In this document: in pieces, positions 45,829 through 57,498 of the stretch
How the letters are laid out: each line of letters begins with the position of its first letter
How positions within the stretch are numbered: the first letter of the stretch is position 1
Source of the DNA: Cordia subcordata
Lineage: Eukaryota > Streptophyta > Magnoliopsida > Boraginales > Cordiaceae
Length of the DNA stretch: 64,000 nucleotides
Assembly: GCA_028554755.1 (NCBI GenBank)
Contig: JAPTOF010000011.1
Location: 682,001-746,000 of the forward strand
Direction of reading: 5' to 3'
Position numbers and translations under genes: made by a program
Notes under the pieces: generated by a model
Databases searched by the model: none
The model's input: only the letters and a program-made list of their open reading frames with translations
Told to the model about the DNA's origin: nothing

Positions 45829-46380
45829 ACAAACAGAGGGGTCTATACCTCACAAATCATCAATCTTCCACCCTATTGCCTTCCTATGTTTCCTAAGGAC
45901 CTCTAAGAGATGCTTCTCATTTTCACTAGAAAGATCGGAAGCTATAATAACCGGAAGGGTCTCACTAGAGCCTAGGAATGCATACTTCAAATGATCCGGA
46001 AGAGGTTTGAGCTCTAAAGAAGGGCTAGGCTCAACCAAGGGGGACCTAACCTCAGCATCATCAATGCGTTCATCACTAGAAATAGGAGTAGAAGAATTAA
46101 CCTTGAGTGACTTATTAATCAAATAGCTCTCAATTAAGGAAGTAGAAGCTACACATTTATTTTCTAAGGTCTCCAAATCAAAGCTAGAAATCAATTCCTC
46201 AAATTTCCTCAAATCATCTCCATCAGTCATAGTCATCTCTATGAAATCCTCAATGCAAGAATCGATCACATCTACTTTAAAGCATTCTTCTCCATCCTCC
46301 TCTCATATACTAGCTCTATTCACCGCCTCTGCAACCTTCATAGTGGATTTCAGATTCCCAAATTTCATCTCTAATATCCC
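45829..46380 (-). pseudogene. A protease-RT linker
   Basis: A 139-codon open frame (45850-46269) contains an acidic first half (FEELISSFDLETLENK) and then SPSLELKPLPDHLKYAFLG, DLSSENEKHLLEVLRKH and KAIGWKIDDL just ahead of RT. It is not catalytic. It matches E1 at 4021-4344 and, more distantly, the N1 ORF. A stop (TGA, about 45850) and a frameshift at its upstream edge break the polyprotein. Confidence 0.75.
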
Positions 46381-48817
46381 CGACCTACAATGGATAATGG
46401 CATTGCAGTGGCAAGGAGGGGGCGACCTAAAAGAATGGGTGTAGAATGTCTAGAGTCGTGTCCCAAATCCATATCTAACACTATGAAGTCAACAGGGTAC
46501 ACGAACTCACCTACCTGAACCATAACGTCCTCTATCACACCCTTAGGTCTACGCTTAGATCTATCACCACCAAGAGTAACATACGTGGGAGATAACTCAC
46601 CTAGGCCTAACTGCTGATAGACAGAATAGGGAATAAGATTCACACTAGATCCTAAATCTAACAAGGCGTGATCAATTTGCGTCTCACGGATCCTACAAGG
46701 AATGGTGAAAGCTCCGGGGTCACTCCTCTTGGGCAGAAGGCTCGAAGTACAAATACTACTCACCTTCTTAAGAATGGCCGATGATTTACGTTTCCTTGTA
46801 CAAAGATCCTTAAAGAACTTAGAGTAAGATGGGATGGAAATGATCGCATTTATCACAGGAAGATTGACCTTAAGATCTTGGAGATGCTCTAAAATCTTGA
46901 AGAACCTAGAATCCTCACTAGATGTAGGTCTCTCTAAAGCGGATGGAAAAGGAACTCTAGGCTCTATATCTCTAGATGCATGGGAGTTATCCATAGGTTC
47001 TTTTCCCTCTCTATGTGGTCGGGAAGTACTAATCTCTCCCGGATCTCTAACGGTCTCATTTCTCTTAACAGGACTCTCTCTAGAATTTTCCCCAACAAGG
47101 TTACCATGTTGTGCTCTAGACTCAAAAGGACCACTAGGTGCAGACACTGCAGAGTCAATTCCTACCCTATTATCCACTACCCGACCGCTCCTAAGAGTGG
47201 TGACAGCTTTAGCTTGAGCCTGAGAAGGGTAAGTGGTGTCAGTGGAGGAACAAGATTGGACTCTAGGGTTTACTTTCGGCTGAGAAGGCAATTTCTCGTG
47301 GTCTCTAATGCTCAATTGACTAGCAATCTGTCCTAACTGTGCCTCAAACCTGGCCATTTGCTGCCTATTTTCTGCCAATTCCTGTTGTTGGCTAGCCAAT
47401 GCCTGTTGCTGATTCTGAATAAATTGCATTATCTTCATCATGTCATTACTAGGAGGCTGAGGAGCAAGTAAAGCTTGAGGTTGAGGAGCACTAGTGAGAC
47501 GGGGTTGATTGACTTGATAGAAACCTGGGGGATATTGCGGACGGGGTCGCTGCTGAGGTGGAACTTGAGGATGTGAACTAAACTCATGCTGTCCTTGTCT
47601 CCAGGAAAATTTCGGATTGTCCCTCCAACCCGGATTGTACGTGTTTGAGTATGGATTATACTCACGAGAATAACCTTGTGTGGCACACACTTGCTCTTTC
47701 ATGAATTCAGGAAATTGGGATGCTAAAGGGCAAGCTAGGGTCTCATGAGATGACTCGGAGCATAATGCACAAACTTCAACGACTAAGGGGGCGGAGGAAG
47801 AACTTAAAGAACTAGTCCTAGGACTCTGAGATGAAATGGACAAAGAGATGAAGTGATCTAGCTTATTTGTTAATGACTCAACCTTAGAGGGTAAGTCTAA
47901 AGAAATTCCAACCTCACTAACACTTCTCTTGTTACCCCCTCAACTAGATCTTTCCATTGCAAAATTTTGAAATGAATTCTCAGCCATCATTTCTATTTTC
48001 TCCCATGCCTCAGTTGGTCTTAAAAGATAGAAACCACCACCGGAGGCGGCATTGACCATCATCCTATTTTGTTCGTTTAAACCTCAAAAGAAGTATTGCA
48101 TTAGGTCATGATTGCCGTACCCATGGTGTGGACATTGTCTAAGAAGATCTTTGAACCTCTCCCAAGCTTCATGAAAAGATTCTAAGTCATGCTGGGAAAA
48201 AGTCATGATGGCAGTCCTAAGTTCGGCTGTCTTGGCCATGGGATAAAATTTCTGGAAGAATTTAAATTGAAGCTCAGCCCATGTAGTAATGCACCCATTA
48301 GGTAAGGAGTGCAACCAAGTCCTAGCCTTATCCTTAAGAGAGAAGGGAAACAATCTTAGACGTATGACCTCTTGGGAGACATCGGGAACATGGAGAGTGG
48401 AACTCATTTCAACAAAATCAGTAATGTGATCAAGAGGACTCTCATTGCTTCTCCCGTAAAAGGAGGGAAGCATAGCCAACATATTAGGCTTAATCTCGAA
48501 GTTCGTACCCCCCAAACCTGGAATTTGAATAGCCGAATTAGGCTCAAATGTTTCGGGGAGAAAGAATTGCCTAATAGTGGGTTCCTCATCTAAAGATGGA
48601 CACAGTCTACGGGTTCTGTCTAAAATGAGCTTGGGCTTGAGGCCCAATGTGCTCATGAGGTGGAATGGGATTCATTGGGGATTGGGTGGATTATGAGGAT
48701 GATTGGGATCGCCATCTCCTCGTGAAGATCTCCTAAATTCCTGAAACGTCTAGTGATTCTTTCAGGTTCGGGATTAAGAGGAATTACGGGATTCTTAAGG
48801 GATCTCCTACCAAGCAT
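46371..48817 (-). pseudogene. A gag and protease
   Basis: A likely start ATG is at 48817 (MLGRRSLKNPVIPLNPEPER, like other Athila gags), followed by a frameshift near 48715 and a stop near 48680. The capsid-like Retrotrans_gag segment is at 48084-48656 (MLAMLPSFYGRSNESPLDHI, LRLFPFSLKDKARTWLHSLP). A TGA at 48084 and a TAG near 47940 interrupt it. A 490-codon frame (46371-47843) then holds a CCHC knuckle (CALCSESSHETLAC), a Gln/Pro-rich region, a coiled-coil-like Gln stretch (QNQQQALASQQQELAENRQQ), and the aspartic protease with LLDLGSSVNLIPYS as catalytic box and ILLGRPLLAT near its end. The frame breaks at about 46400, consistent with loss of one base. Confidence 0.9.
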
Positions 48818-49071
48818 GCACAAACTATCCTAACTCCGGCCACTTCAACCCCCAAACACTTCAGTATTCCTAAACTACAGCAAATAATCCACAATCCTAA
48901 AAAGTCTACTAAAGAAAATTAAAGTCAAAAGCTGAATTAAACTAACAAAGAGAACTAAAACAAGATAATATAAGCAGTAAACGAAATAAGTAAAAACAAA
49001 ACAAACTATAAAGAAAAAGCAAGAAAAACAACTATCAAAACACACAAGCACCGAATGCAAATCACTGTGCC

Positions 49072-49089
49072 TCCCCGGCAACGGCGCCA
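49072..49089 (-). other. A primer binding site, tRNA-Asp
   Basis: The plus strand TCCCCGGCAACGGCGCCA equals the last 18 bases of plant tRNA-Asp including CCA, so the minus strand (element RNA sense) is complementary. It lies 6 bases inside the 5' LTR. Athila elements are known to use tRNA-Asp. Confidence 0.9.
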
Positions 49090-49095
49090 AAAACT

Positions 49096-50881
49096 TGGTG
49101 TCTTCTTACGAGTGCAAGTTTTAAAAGACCCGCAAGCGTACGGATCGTGCAATACAGTGTTTACGAGTGCGGGTGTCGAACCACAGGGAGGCGTGAATAT
49201 CGTGAATGTATCCTATGCTTGGTGTCCTAAAAGAGCTAAAAAGAAAGATCTAAACTAAGTGTACTTTTTCTTGTGAAGGTTTGGATTGTCGGGAGCTCTA
49301 AGTAAATGAAAGAAAACTAAACTATGAATAAAAACAAAAAGGGACGCAGGTTGATTAAGAAGAAACTAACAATTGGAAAGGGATTAGGGTGACTTGGACT
49401 TATGAATGGGTAACTCCATACTCAAATGCTATGGGATTAAGGGATGATGGCTAACTATCAAAAGTGCTCTTAACTAGGTTGTTAGTTAGTGTCTTGATTT
49501 CCCCCTAGGACTCGGTGCGGGTCCGTCCCTAGGCGACGTCTCCTAGAGCTACGGCGTGGTCCTTATGACCTAGGGCCTCAAGAGGGATTAACTAACTTCC
49601 TAGGTGGCTTAGAATGAACCTACCCTAGTACCTAAACCGTTGGCTGGGTTTAAAACCAAGACCTAGTGTTGCTAAGGTCGACTAAATCTATCCTGAAACC
49701 TATTGGCTGGATTTAAAGCCAAAGGAAACTCGACCTAGATTAGCCCTAAATTACACTCCGTCATTCTAAGATCACTTCAGCAGGATTTGACTAACATTCA
49801 TACACATGTGATATTGAAATTATGCTTGTTACTAGGCATGCAAATACGCATATAGACATGAATAAAAGCACTACCCACTTCATAACATCCATGTATAAAC
49901 ACATAGACATGAGTACAACATGGATTAGATGTGTTTAGTAACAAACAAACTTCAATTAATATATATGTACTCATCTAGGTATTTTATCAAACACATAGAC
50001 ATGAATGAAAGAACACCCAATTAAACAAAACAAATCAAAACATATATATATATATATATATATTCAGCCATCATATCCCATATCATAAGAGTATAAAATT
50101 AACCCATTAAATAAGTTTAATCACCCTATACAAGCCTACTCAGACATAATAGAAAATAGAATGAAAGAGATATAACGAAACTCCCCTTTCATCCTAGCGA
50201 TTTTAGAACACAGCTTGTAAACAATCTCGATTCCAAAGCGTTTGAATCCTCCAACGAAGCTTGGTTCTTCGTGAAAAGTATGTGAAAAGGGTGTGTGAGG
50301 CGGCTAGGGAATAGGGTTAAGTGTGTGTGAGAATAGGTGTGAAGTGTGTGTAAAAACTTTGTTTTTCTGCTCCGCATCGGGTTTTATTTATAGATTCGCG
50401 CATAGCCGGTCGACCGTCTAGGTCGACTGGCCTCTGGAGTACTCGACCGGCTTTCTTCAAGGGCTCTCTGGAGTGGCCGGTCGACCTAGCCGGTCGATCG
50501 GCTCTTGAAGGGGGGTCGTCCGGCTTTTCGACAAAGCTCTCTGGAGTGGCCGGTCGACCGGCTATTCTTCCTTAGCGTCCGGCTGACTTCCTTCATCCAA
50601 TTTTTCGTCATTTCGGCCTTTAGTCTTCTCCCTTAGACCCGTGCGTGTCCTATCTTCATCACCTTTCATTGTTCAATCTTTATCTTAACCCAAAGTCACC
50701 TGAATCATTGAAAATAAGCTATTAGTGTAGCATTTTATCTCTTAAACTCAATATGCACATTTATTCACACTTAAGCCTATTCCTATCAAAAGTACTACAC
50801 TAATGCATCATTATAAGCATTCAACACCTCTAAAATATAAGTAAATGGCGATGCAAACACACACCAAATCACAACTCATCA
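49096..50881 (-). repeat. A 5' LTR (1786 bp)
   Basis: Hairpins are at 49640-49659 (one arm mutated) and 49703-49722; the GC-rich block is at about 49500-49580; the TA run is at about 50042-50062; the TATA box (minus strand) is at 50381-50393; the GGTCGACC array is at 50406-50570, with extra units compared with the 3' LTR. It would drive minus-strand transcription of the element. Confidence 0.95.
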
Positions 50882-52184
50882 ACAAGATTTGGGGCCCATG
50901 CTTATGGATTGCAAAGGATTAGCTTTGGATAAAAGGGTATATTTCTTATTTCCCCTTTATCCCAAGTAAATATATGTATAAGTAGAGCATGTAATGTGAT
51001 TATATATTGTATTATGGATTGATTACTACTCTTGTGTAATAGGTACTTGATGGATTGGTATATATATACGCTTGAGCTTAGGGTTTCAATAGCTAATTTA
51101 CATACATGTCTATGCGTTTGTAGAAATGCCTCAATGATGTAGCATATATATATTGAAGTCTATTGTGCTAGTATGTCTATGTGTTTATGTGGTGATTACA
51201 TGAAGTGGGTATGTTTGTATACATGTCTATGTGTGTGTTTGCACACTTAATAGCATAAATAGCTTCTATTGCTTGCATGTCGGATGCTATAGCTTAAATT
51301 GGTGTAATCTAGACATGTCTATGTGTTTTTTTAGTAGAATAGACTGGTATATTCTCAAAAGCCATGTCATAGATATGTATGCTTTGTGTTTAAACATTAA
51401 TTCCCGCTATTGTGATGAGATCAATGGTGCATAACCAATGGCTAACCTAGCTAGAGTCTCCTTTGGCTTTAAATCCAGCCAATAAGTGTCTGGGTAAGTT
51501 TAGTCGACCTTAGTTCACTTAGGAAGCTAGTTAGTTGATCCTAAAGCCCTAGGTCATAAGAACTACGCCGTGGCTCTAAGTAGACGATGCTTAGAGACAG
51601 ACTCACACCGAGTCCTAGAGATAGATTAGAAAACTAATTAGTGGACTAAGCGCTAAGGTTAGATCGATCCAAGTCACGTAGAATCTTAACTAACTAGCTC
51701 TAATTCCTAAGTCATAAAGATCACGCTGTGGCTCTAGGAGTCGTCGCCTAAAGACAAACCCGCACTAAGGCTTAGGGTACCAATTAAGAGGTTAATTAGG
51801 AGTCTAGATGAGAGCAATCAAGTATATAATCCATCAAGCAACCTTAACGCGAAGTATTAATCACCCATTTGTATGTCGTAATCACCCTAGTCCCCATTTC
51901 TGACGTTTGAATCCCCTTATATCGCTTCCCCCATTTCACACACACACCGCCCTTTATATTCCTTGTCCTTAGAGTAGGTTTACGTTTCTGAGCTCCCCTT
52001 TAAACCAAAAATCTAAAAATATTATAATTTAGGTCCCAACACATAGCTATTTAGGATACACTTAGCTTAGGATGCCATTGACGTTTGGCCTCCTCATGGA
52101 TTTGACCTATACTCGCATGCTATACTATAGACGACCCATGTGCTTATGGACTATTTAGAACTTTTGCTACCAAATAGCATATCA

Positions 52185-53258
52185 ATCTTCAATTTTTGGA
52201 AACCTATAAAGTTCTTCTGTCAAACCCTGATCAACGAACCTACAAAATCCTTCATATTGTATCTAATTAAATCTAGGTATTGAAGACATTCCCTCATTTT
52301 CATCCCCGAGCATTTTGAATTTTCCATTTATAAAAAATCCCAATTGAATCTTTTTATTAAGTTAAAAGTATATAGAATTTTTAATTTTGCATCGGTGTTA
52401 AAAAAATAAAAATATTTTGACGTTATTTTGTAAATATGAGCATCAAAAACATTTTATCTTTTTCTTAACAATTTTATTTGAAATTGTTAGTTATTTGTCT
52501 TTTGTAATTTCTTTCTTTCTTTTTACTTTCTTTTGTTTTCTTTTCATTTATTTTGCCAATTTGTTTTTATAATTAAATTGATGTTATGATATTTTATTTT
52601 GTTATGCTAGTATAAGTTATATATTATATAGATAATACATTTTGAACTTATAGATTTCAATATAACTTTAGGCCTAATAATAACCATGTGCCATTAGTTC
52701 GCTCAATATCCAAAGTTATATGCCACGGTATCACCATGTTAAACTCCTAAAATTCTATCATAGCTTTTCCTTAGATCTCTAAAGTGTATGGGTTTTAATT
52801 ACAAATAAGATACTAATTTTACTTCACAATATTATTAATAAAAGGTTCTTTTAATTATTTTACCAAATATTATTGTTTATAAATACATATTTATCAAATA
52901 TGTCAATAGTTTATAGACATATTTTATCTAATTTGTTTATTTCTTATTGGGTTATAAATATAAAAAATCACTCATAAATATCAATTACTTACACCTAGCT
53001 TGAAAAAAAAAGTCAAAAACAAAGCCAAACGGGTTCTAAAAAAAGCCACTCGTACACAAGTCAATTGCCCAGACACCGAAAATCCTTCATACTGGAAAAT
53101 TCTACTAGGTCCCTCCCCCACAACTAGTTCCGACACAAAAAAGAAAAAGGAAAAGAAAAAAGGAAAACGGAAGAAAAAGAACAACCTAGGTCGCGAGGTT
53201 ACTAAAAAAAAAATTCATTTTCTAGGCCAGAAATAACTAGGAAAAAAAGATTTTTTTA
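52185..53258. other. Intergenic, AT-rich
   Basis: Low-copy-looking AT-rich sequence between the retrotransposon block and the MLF promoter. I see no repeat signature. The ORFs at 52981-53236 are Lys- or Phe-rich low-complexity on both strands and not credible genes. Confidence 0.6.
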
Positions 53259-53309
53259 ACACGTGTCACCTTCTAATTTCAATAGTCGTAAACTCTCACC
53301 CTTATAAAT
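53259..53309 (+). promoter_or_regulatory. Probable MLF gene promoter: G-box and TATA box
   Basis: ACACGTGT (53259-53266, a perfect G-box/ABRE core palindrome) lies about 37 bp upstream of TATAAAT (53303-53309). A 5' untranslated exon probably begins about 30 bp later and ends at the GT donor at 53411. G-boxes bind bZIP and bHLH factors and suggest light or abscisic-acid responsive control. This is inferred from motif and position only. Confidence 0.5.
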
Positions 53310-53334
53310 CCTAAATCTATGTCCTCAATTTTGT

Positions 53335-53410
53335 TTTGTAAAAACGTTTCTTCTCGCGGATTCAAATTCCACCGGCTTTTCATTTTCCTAAGATAATTCA
53401 GTTCGGTACG
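53335..53410 (+). other. Probable 5' untranslated exon of the MLF gene
   Basis: The sequence ends GTTCGGTACG and is followed by GTATAC (donor). The matching acceptor TTTTGCAG ends at 54157, five bases before the start codon, giving a 747-bp leader intron rich in TG/TA words. The exon start is estimated from the TATA box. Confidence 0.45.
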
Positions 53411-54162
53411 GTATACATGCCTGTGTGTGTTTGTGTGGCGTGTGTGTAGATATATTTATGATACATTTGTATTGTATGCCTACACATGATACACGAATTG
53501 ATTGTGTACTTCTTGTGTTTTCATCTTTATATGTAGGCTAGGCGCGTATATGCGTATATTAGTATGGATGGATGGTAGATGTAGGTGTATATGTGTGTGC
53601 ATGTGTAACTAATTGACTATGAACTTAAAAATATATCCCATGTATGTGTGACTAGTGCAGAGGTATATGTATATGTATGTCCGGATGAATTGATGACTAT
53701 TGGTGTATTTTTGTTTTTAACTAATGGAATACAAACTTGGATGTATATTGGTGTATGTGTGCTTGAGTTGTGTAGAGGGATATATAGCGGATGCATAAGT
53801 ATATGCTATGGCGATAGATTTTCTAACTGTGTGTAGGTCCGTTGAGTATACACGCTAGATGCCTATAAGCACACATTTCTATAAATATATGCTCTTTTGT
53901 TTGCCTACGTATATAGATTGAAGCAGGGAGATACAAGTGTGCGTGCGTTTTGAATTTTTATGATGAGTGTGAAGATACTTGGGTTCTGGCTTGATATGGT
54001 TTACCCGAGTTATCTTCACACTCATTGTTAAAAGGCTTGCACTTTATGTCTCATGTTAGTACTTAAAACGACATAGAATGGTTTTTTGCTGTTAATAAAT
54101 GTGAACACAAATTTGGTGATTCTGGTGCGGCTTATGATAATGCGCTGTATTTTGCAGGCAAA

Positions 54163-57100
54163 ATGTCTAGGATGTTTGGTGGAGTGGATCCTTTTGATGA
54201 CCCATTCTTTACTCATCCATTTGGTAGCTTGTTTGGGTCTAGGATATCTGGTTCAGGTGTTTCTTTTGGTGATCAACCACATGTCAATAGATACAAAGCA
54301 CCAGTCATTGAGGAACTAGACAGCGATGGTGAGCGAGAATTAGAAGAAGAGGGCGATATTAGTGATCGTGGTGAAGAAAAAGATAAATACAATGAGAATG
54401 CCTGGGCCACCAAGAACCCCCTTGTAGAGCAACCTGAGGACCAAGCTGATGGTAAAAGTTTTGCACTGCTTTTCTACCAATTTGTTCTTATACAAATTGA
54501 AGCAAATTACACATTTTTGCCATAACTTTTAATTTTTTTTGCTTTCCTTCTTAGCAGTAGTATGATTTGGTATGTTTATCTCACAGGTCATTGTAAGGGT
54601 AAGAGCAAAAGTAAAGAGTTGTCATACAGGATGGATCCTGGTAAAGTTGAATGGAAGCAGCCCCCAATGAGAAGTGTGAGCTTCCAGAGAGTTACCTATG
54701 GTGGTATAAATGGGGCATATTACACCACTACCATTTCCAGAAGAACAGGAAGTGATGGGGTGAGTAGCCTTTACATTTGATGCAGTTTCTTCCTATCTTC
54801 TTATTATATATTTTTCAATGCTTAGTCGCTTACTCGTCTGAACTCTATGATTGCATTTGATTGCATGTCAGGTTGTTTTTGAGGAGAGCAAACAAGCAGA
54901 TAAGACTAGCGGCGAAGCGACACATAGAGTTTCCAGAGGGATTCATGACAAGGTACATTGTGTTTACAGTATTTCTTTTAATGTAAATCTGAGGCATAGG
55001 AGAGCACCATCCTGGGCTTTGTTAACTGGTCAGAGGCTGTAGACCTTGTTGAAGATATTGCTTTTCTTTTACTTCTTTTTGGTGGTTCAAGGCAAGGTTC
55101 TTCTACAAAATTCTAGGGTCTTTTGACTTCTCGCTTGCATAATGAACATGGTACTAAGTATTTTGCTTGAGCACAAATATGTAGAATTCTTTTCTTTGTC
55201 ATTTTAGGTGAGTCACAGGTGCAATAAACTGGTCATTTTTCCCCTACAACGAATGTATGTGGCCCACATGAATTTGATGTGGTATTGGATTGATTATTGG
55301 TCCAATAGTTACTGTAATTGACCGGTCTAGTTGCATGGTCAGGGAGATTTCTATTGTTTCTGTTGTTATTGTTCAATGAACTTACTTTGACCTATTTCAG
55401 AATATCAAATAGCAGCATGATATTTTCATTGTTTAGATACTCCATTGTCTTATTTACTGCTTTCTGTCTCAACTATGTAAAGAGTATGTGAGAGAAAATA
55501 AGGTGGAAAAGATAGAGATATATAGCTTCACATATGAATGTTTTTGGAAACTGAAATTTTCTCCAACTGTTTTAGGGCCATTCTTATACAAGGAAGCTTA
55601 AGTCAGATGGTAAAGTGGACACAATGCAGACATTGCACAATCTAGATAAAGGTTTGTTCTTGAATATTTGATAATTTTAAGCTCCTCCCTACTTTTTTTC
55701 ACGCTGTGATTAAGAAGTGGATGTTGTGGTGTTTTGCAGCTGAGCTGGCTACTTTTGAACAAGCTTGGAGAGGTAATGCCGACAGTCATCTGCCTGAATG
55801 GGATAATGGGTTTCAATATAGAGGTAAAGCAAGAGATATGAGTAATTTACATTTGCATTTCATTTGTAAGTATGACTTAAGCTATTTAGTAAATGGAGCA
55901 TCTCCTGTCAATTTTTCTAACTGGTGCAAAGTGACTGAATTTATTAAGAGGGAAAACCCTTATCTTATTGAGATTGTGGAGGGATGTGAAAATATTCCTT
56001 TGTTCAGCATTTTATTTTATTTTTTGTAAAGTCCGTGTTTCCCCTGGAGTAGAATGAATAATAAGGACTCTCTTCATCTAGTGCTAAATGTGCTTATCGT
56101 TCAATTCCAATTCTGCGTTATTTTTTGACAGTTGATTCCAATGAATATGTTGTTGGAGATTAGGTATGGAATCTAATAAGTCTTCAATGGTTCCATTTCA
56201 ATTTAGTCCTTGTACTACTCTTCTGTGTCAGTTTGCAATTGTTATAAAATTTGCAGATTACGATGAACATGGTTCAATCTTTTAATACGTGGATATGGAT
56301 CCTTGAGCCACATTGGTGGTAAAAGAGAAACATAATAAATAGTTCAGTGTTTGTTACAAAGTATTACCAAATTAGGATTAGAAGCTATTATTTGTGAGCT
56401 GGTTCTTCCTGACTATGGTCTTCTCGTCTCAATTAATGCTTGCTCTGCCGGTGGAACTGAACTTTATCATGGCCTCTAGAAATTTGTTCCTTTCATGAGC
56501 TTTTAAATTTCTTGGACCAAATGATTATGTGTGGCAATCAAGAGCTTTGGCTTGGCAATAGTTGAAAGTATATTTAGGGTTTTAATACAATTTATTATAT
56601 TGTGACATTAGTTTAGGCTTGATTCAAGGAGTTGTCATAGACTTGTTTTCAGGTTATCTTATTATGCTAGCTTACAAGTATCCTTTTTAGCTAGCGTTGT
56701 AACTATACTAAATCTGTCGTTTGTCTAGATCTCTATACTTGGTCATCAAGTCTTGAAATCTATAAATAGACTATTATATTGTATTTCTCTGTAACTAGAA
56801 TCTCAAGATAAGTATTGTCTCTCCCTTTCTTCTAGAGCCACCATTGAAACTGGCTCTTAATTGTGTTAAGAGCGTACATATATTTTCTCTCGTGTTTTCC
56901 CCTTCTTTTTCCTTTCAATAATTACCATATGTGAGCATTGGCATGTTAATATTTCATTTAAGCTTGAAACTATAATCTCCTTTCTTTGGTTCTACCTGTT
57001 GTCATAGGTTTTTGTCTCACTGTTAGCATTTAAAAACATTAGAATGTCTACACACAAGGTTAAAAAAAAATCCATGCACGTGAGGGGCATGTTAAGCACA

Positions 57101-57498
57101 ATAAATAAATATAATGAAACCCTTTTTAAAATGTTTTAAGTTTTTAGATGTACTAACTCTATCATGTAGGGTGCATACTTTTGGTGGATGAAGAAGGGAG
57201 TAGGGGGTTGCAATCATTAAAATGCCTTGTTGGTTCTCCTTGACGTACTGTCATACTCTCTGTGTTTACTGCTATTCCCCTTAATTTTTGATGGTGTTGA
57301 TGGTCAATGTGGTTCTCACATCCTGCATTCCAATGATTTGTAGGTACTGGTGGCAGTGGCCTGAGAGATTGGGGGGGTTGGTCTCTTCCTTTCAGAGAGA
57401 GCTTTGGAAGTTTTGGGGGTCAACTACCCCATCATGATGCTCGGTCCCGTTCTTCTGGGGGAAGACCTAAAAAGGTTGTCACTATCAACATAGAGTAA
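54163..57498 (+). CDS. Myeloid leukemia factor (MLF) family protein, six coding exons
   Basis: Coding exons: 54163-54451, 54587-54759, 54872-54952, 55576-55651, 55740-55823 and 57344-57498, all with GT-AG introns. Lengths sum to 858 nt, giving 285 residues with a single open frame and stop TAA. The protein begins MSRMFGGVDPFDDPFFTHPF; next come an acidic region (ELDSDGERELEEEG), then the conserved MLF core (YRMDPGKVEWKQPPMRSVSF, YYTTTISRRTGSDG, a VVFEESKQ segment, ATHRVSRGIHDKGHSYTRKL), AELATFEQAWRGNAD, and a Gly/Ser-rich tail ending in a basic GRPKKVVTINIE. No signal peptide or membrane segment is seen. Animal MLF proteins act in the nucleus and cytoplasm with 14-3-3 and chaperone partners; the role in plants is poorly known, so I give none. 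Intron 5 (1520 bp) is AT-rich with no gene seen. Confidence 0.9.

Larger units (their letters stand above)
39967..50881 (-). mobile_element. A: full-length Athila-like Ty3/gypsy element (10.9 kb)
   Basis: Two LTRs in direct orientation (39967-41722 and 49096-50881) flank a minus-strand gag-PR-RT-RNase H-IN region. Perfect ACAAG duplications lie at 39962-39966 and 50882-50886. The LTRs begin TG and end CA on either strand. The primer site matches the 3' end of plant tRNA-Asp, and the polypurine tract abuts the 3' LTR. Domain order, tRNA-Asp priming, long LTRs, the FMDDFSVFG form of the RT box and lack of a chromodomain point to the Athila lineage. By eye the LTRs show roughly 25 substitutions, nearly all transitions, plus a few indels. 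No env-like ORF is seen. Gag and pol carry stops and frameshifts, so it is not autonomous as sequenced. Confidence 0.95.
31199..52184 (+). mobile_element. N1: non-autonomous Athila-related element carrying three nested insertions
   Basis: In + order: 5'-truncated 5' LTR (31199-33860, split by S2), a broken ORF region (about 33870-35263), a 3' noncoding region with both polypurine modules (35490-36924) and a 3' LTR that starts at 36925 and ends at 52184, split by S3 and by element A. No protease, RT, RNase H or integrase is present: the ORF ends where RT would start, and sequence resumes at the post-integrase CGCTACTAG motif (about 35474), so pol was deleted. Its right target duplication cannot be checked because the left LTR end is missing. 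Confidence 0.7.
36925..52184 (+). repeat. N1 3' LTR, split into three pieces
   Basis: Pieces 36925-37047, 39434-39966 and 50887-52184 (about 1.95 kb in total) join into one LTR when S3 and A are set aside with one copy of each target duplication. The end is CAAATAGCATATCA. A TATA-like word, TTATTTATATGC, is at 39810-39821. One hairpin lies at 51463-51482. The sequence right of 52184 looks like ordinary host DNA. Confidence 0.8.

Noticed and set aside
46834..47336. ORFs of 118-127 codons on the plus strand
   Set aside because: Shadow of the gag-protease frame on the minus strand.
52981..53236. Phe-rich and Lys-rich ORFs upstream of the MLF gene
   Set aside because: Low-complexity A-rich sequence; open on both strands; no support as coding.
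54028..54216. Minus-strand ORF over the first MLF coding exon
   Set aside because: Antisense shadow of the exon and its acceptor site.
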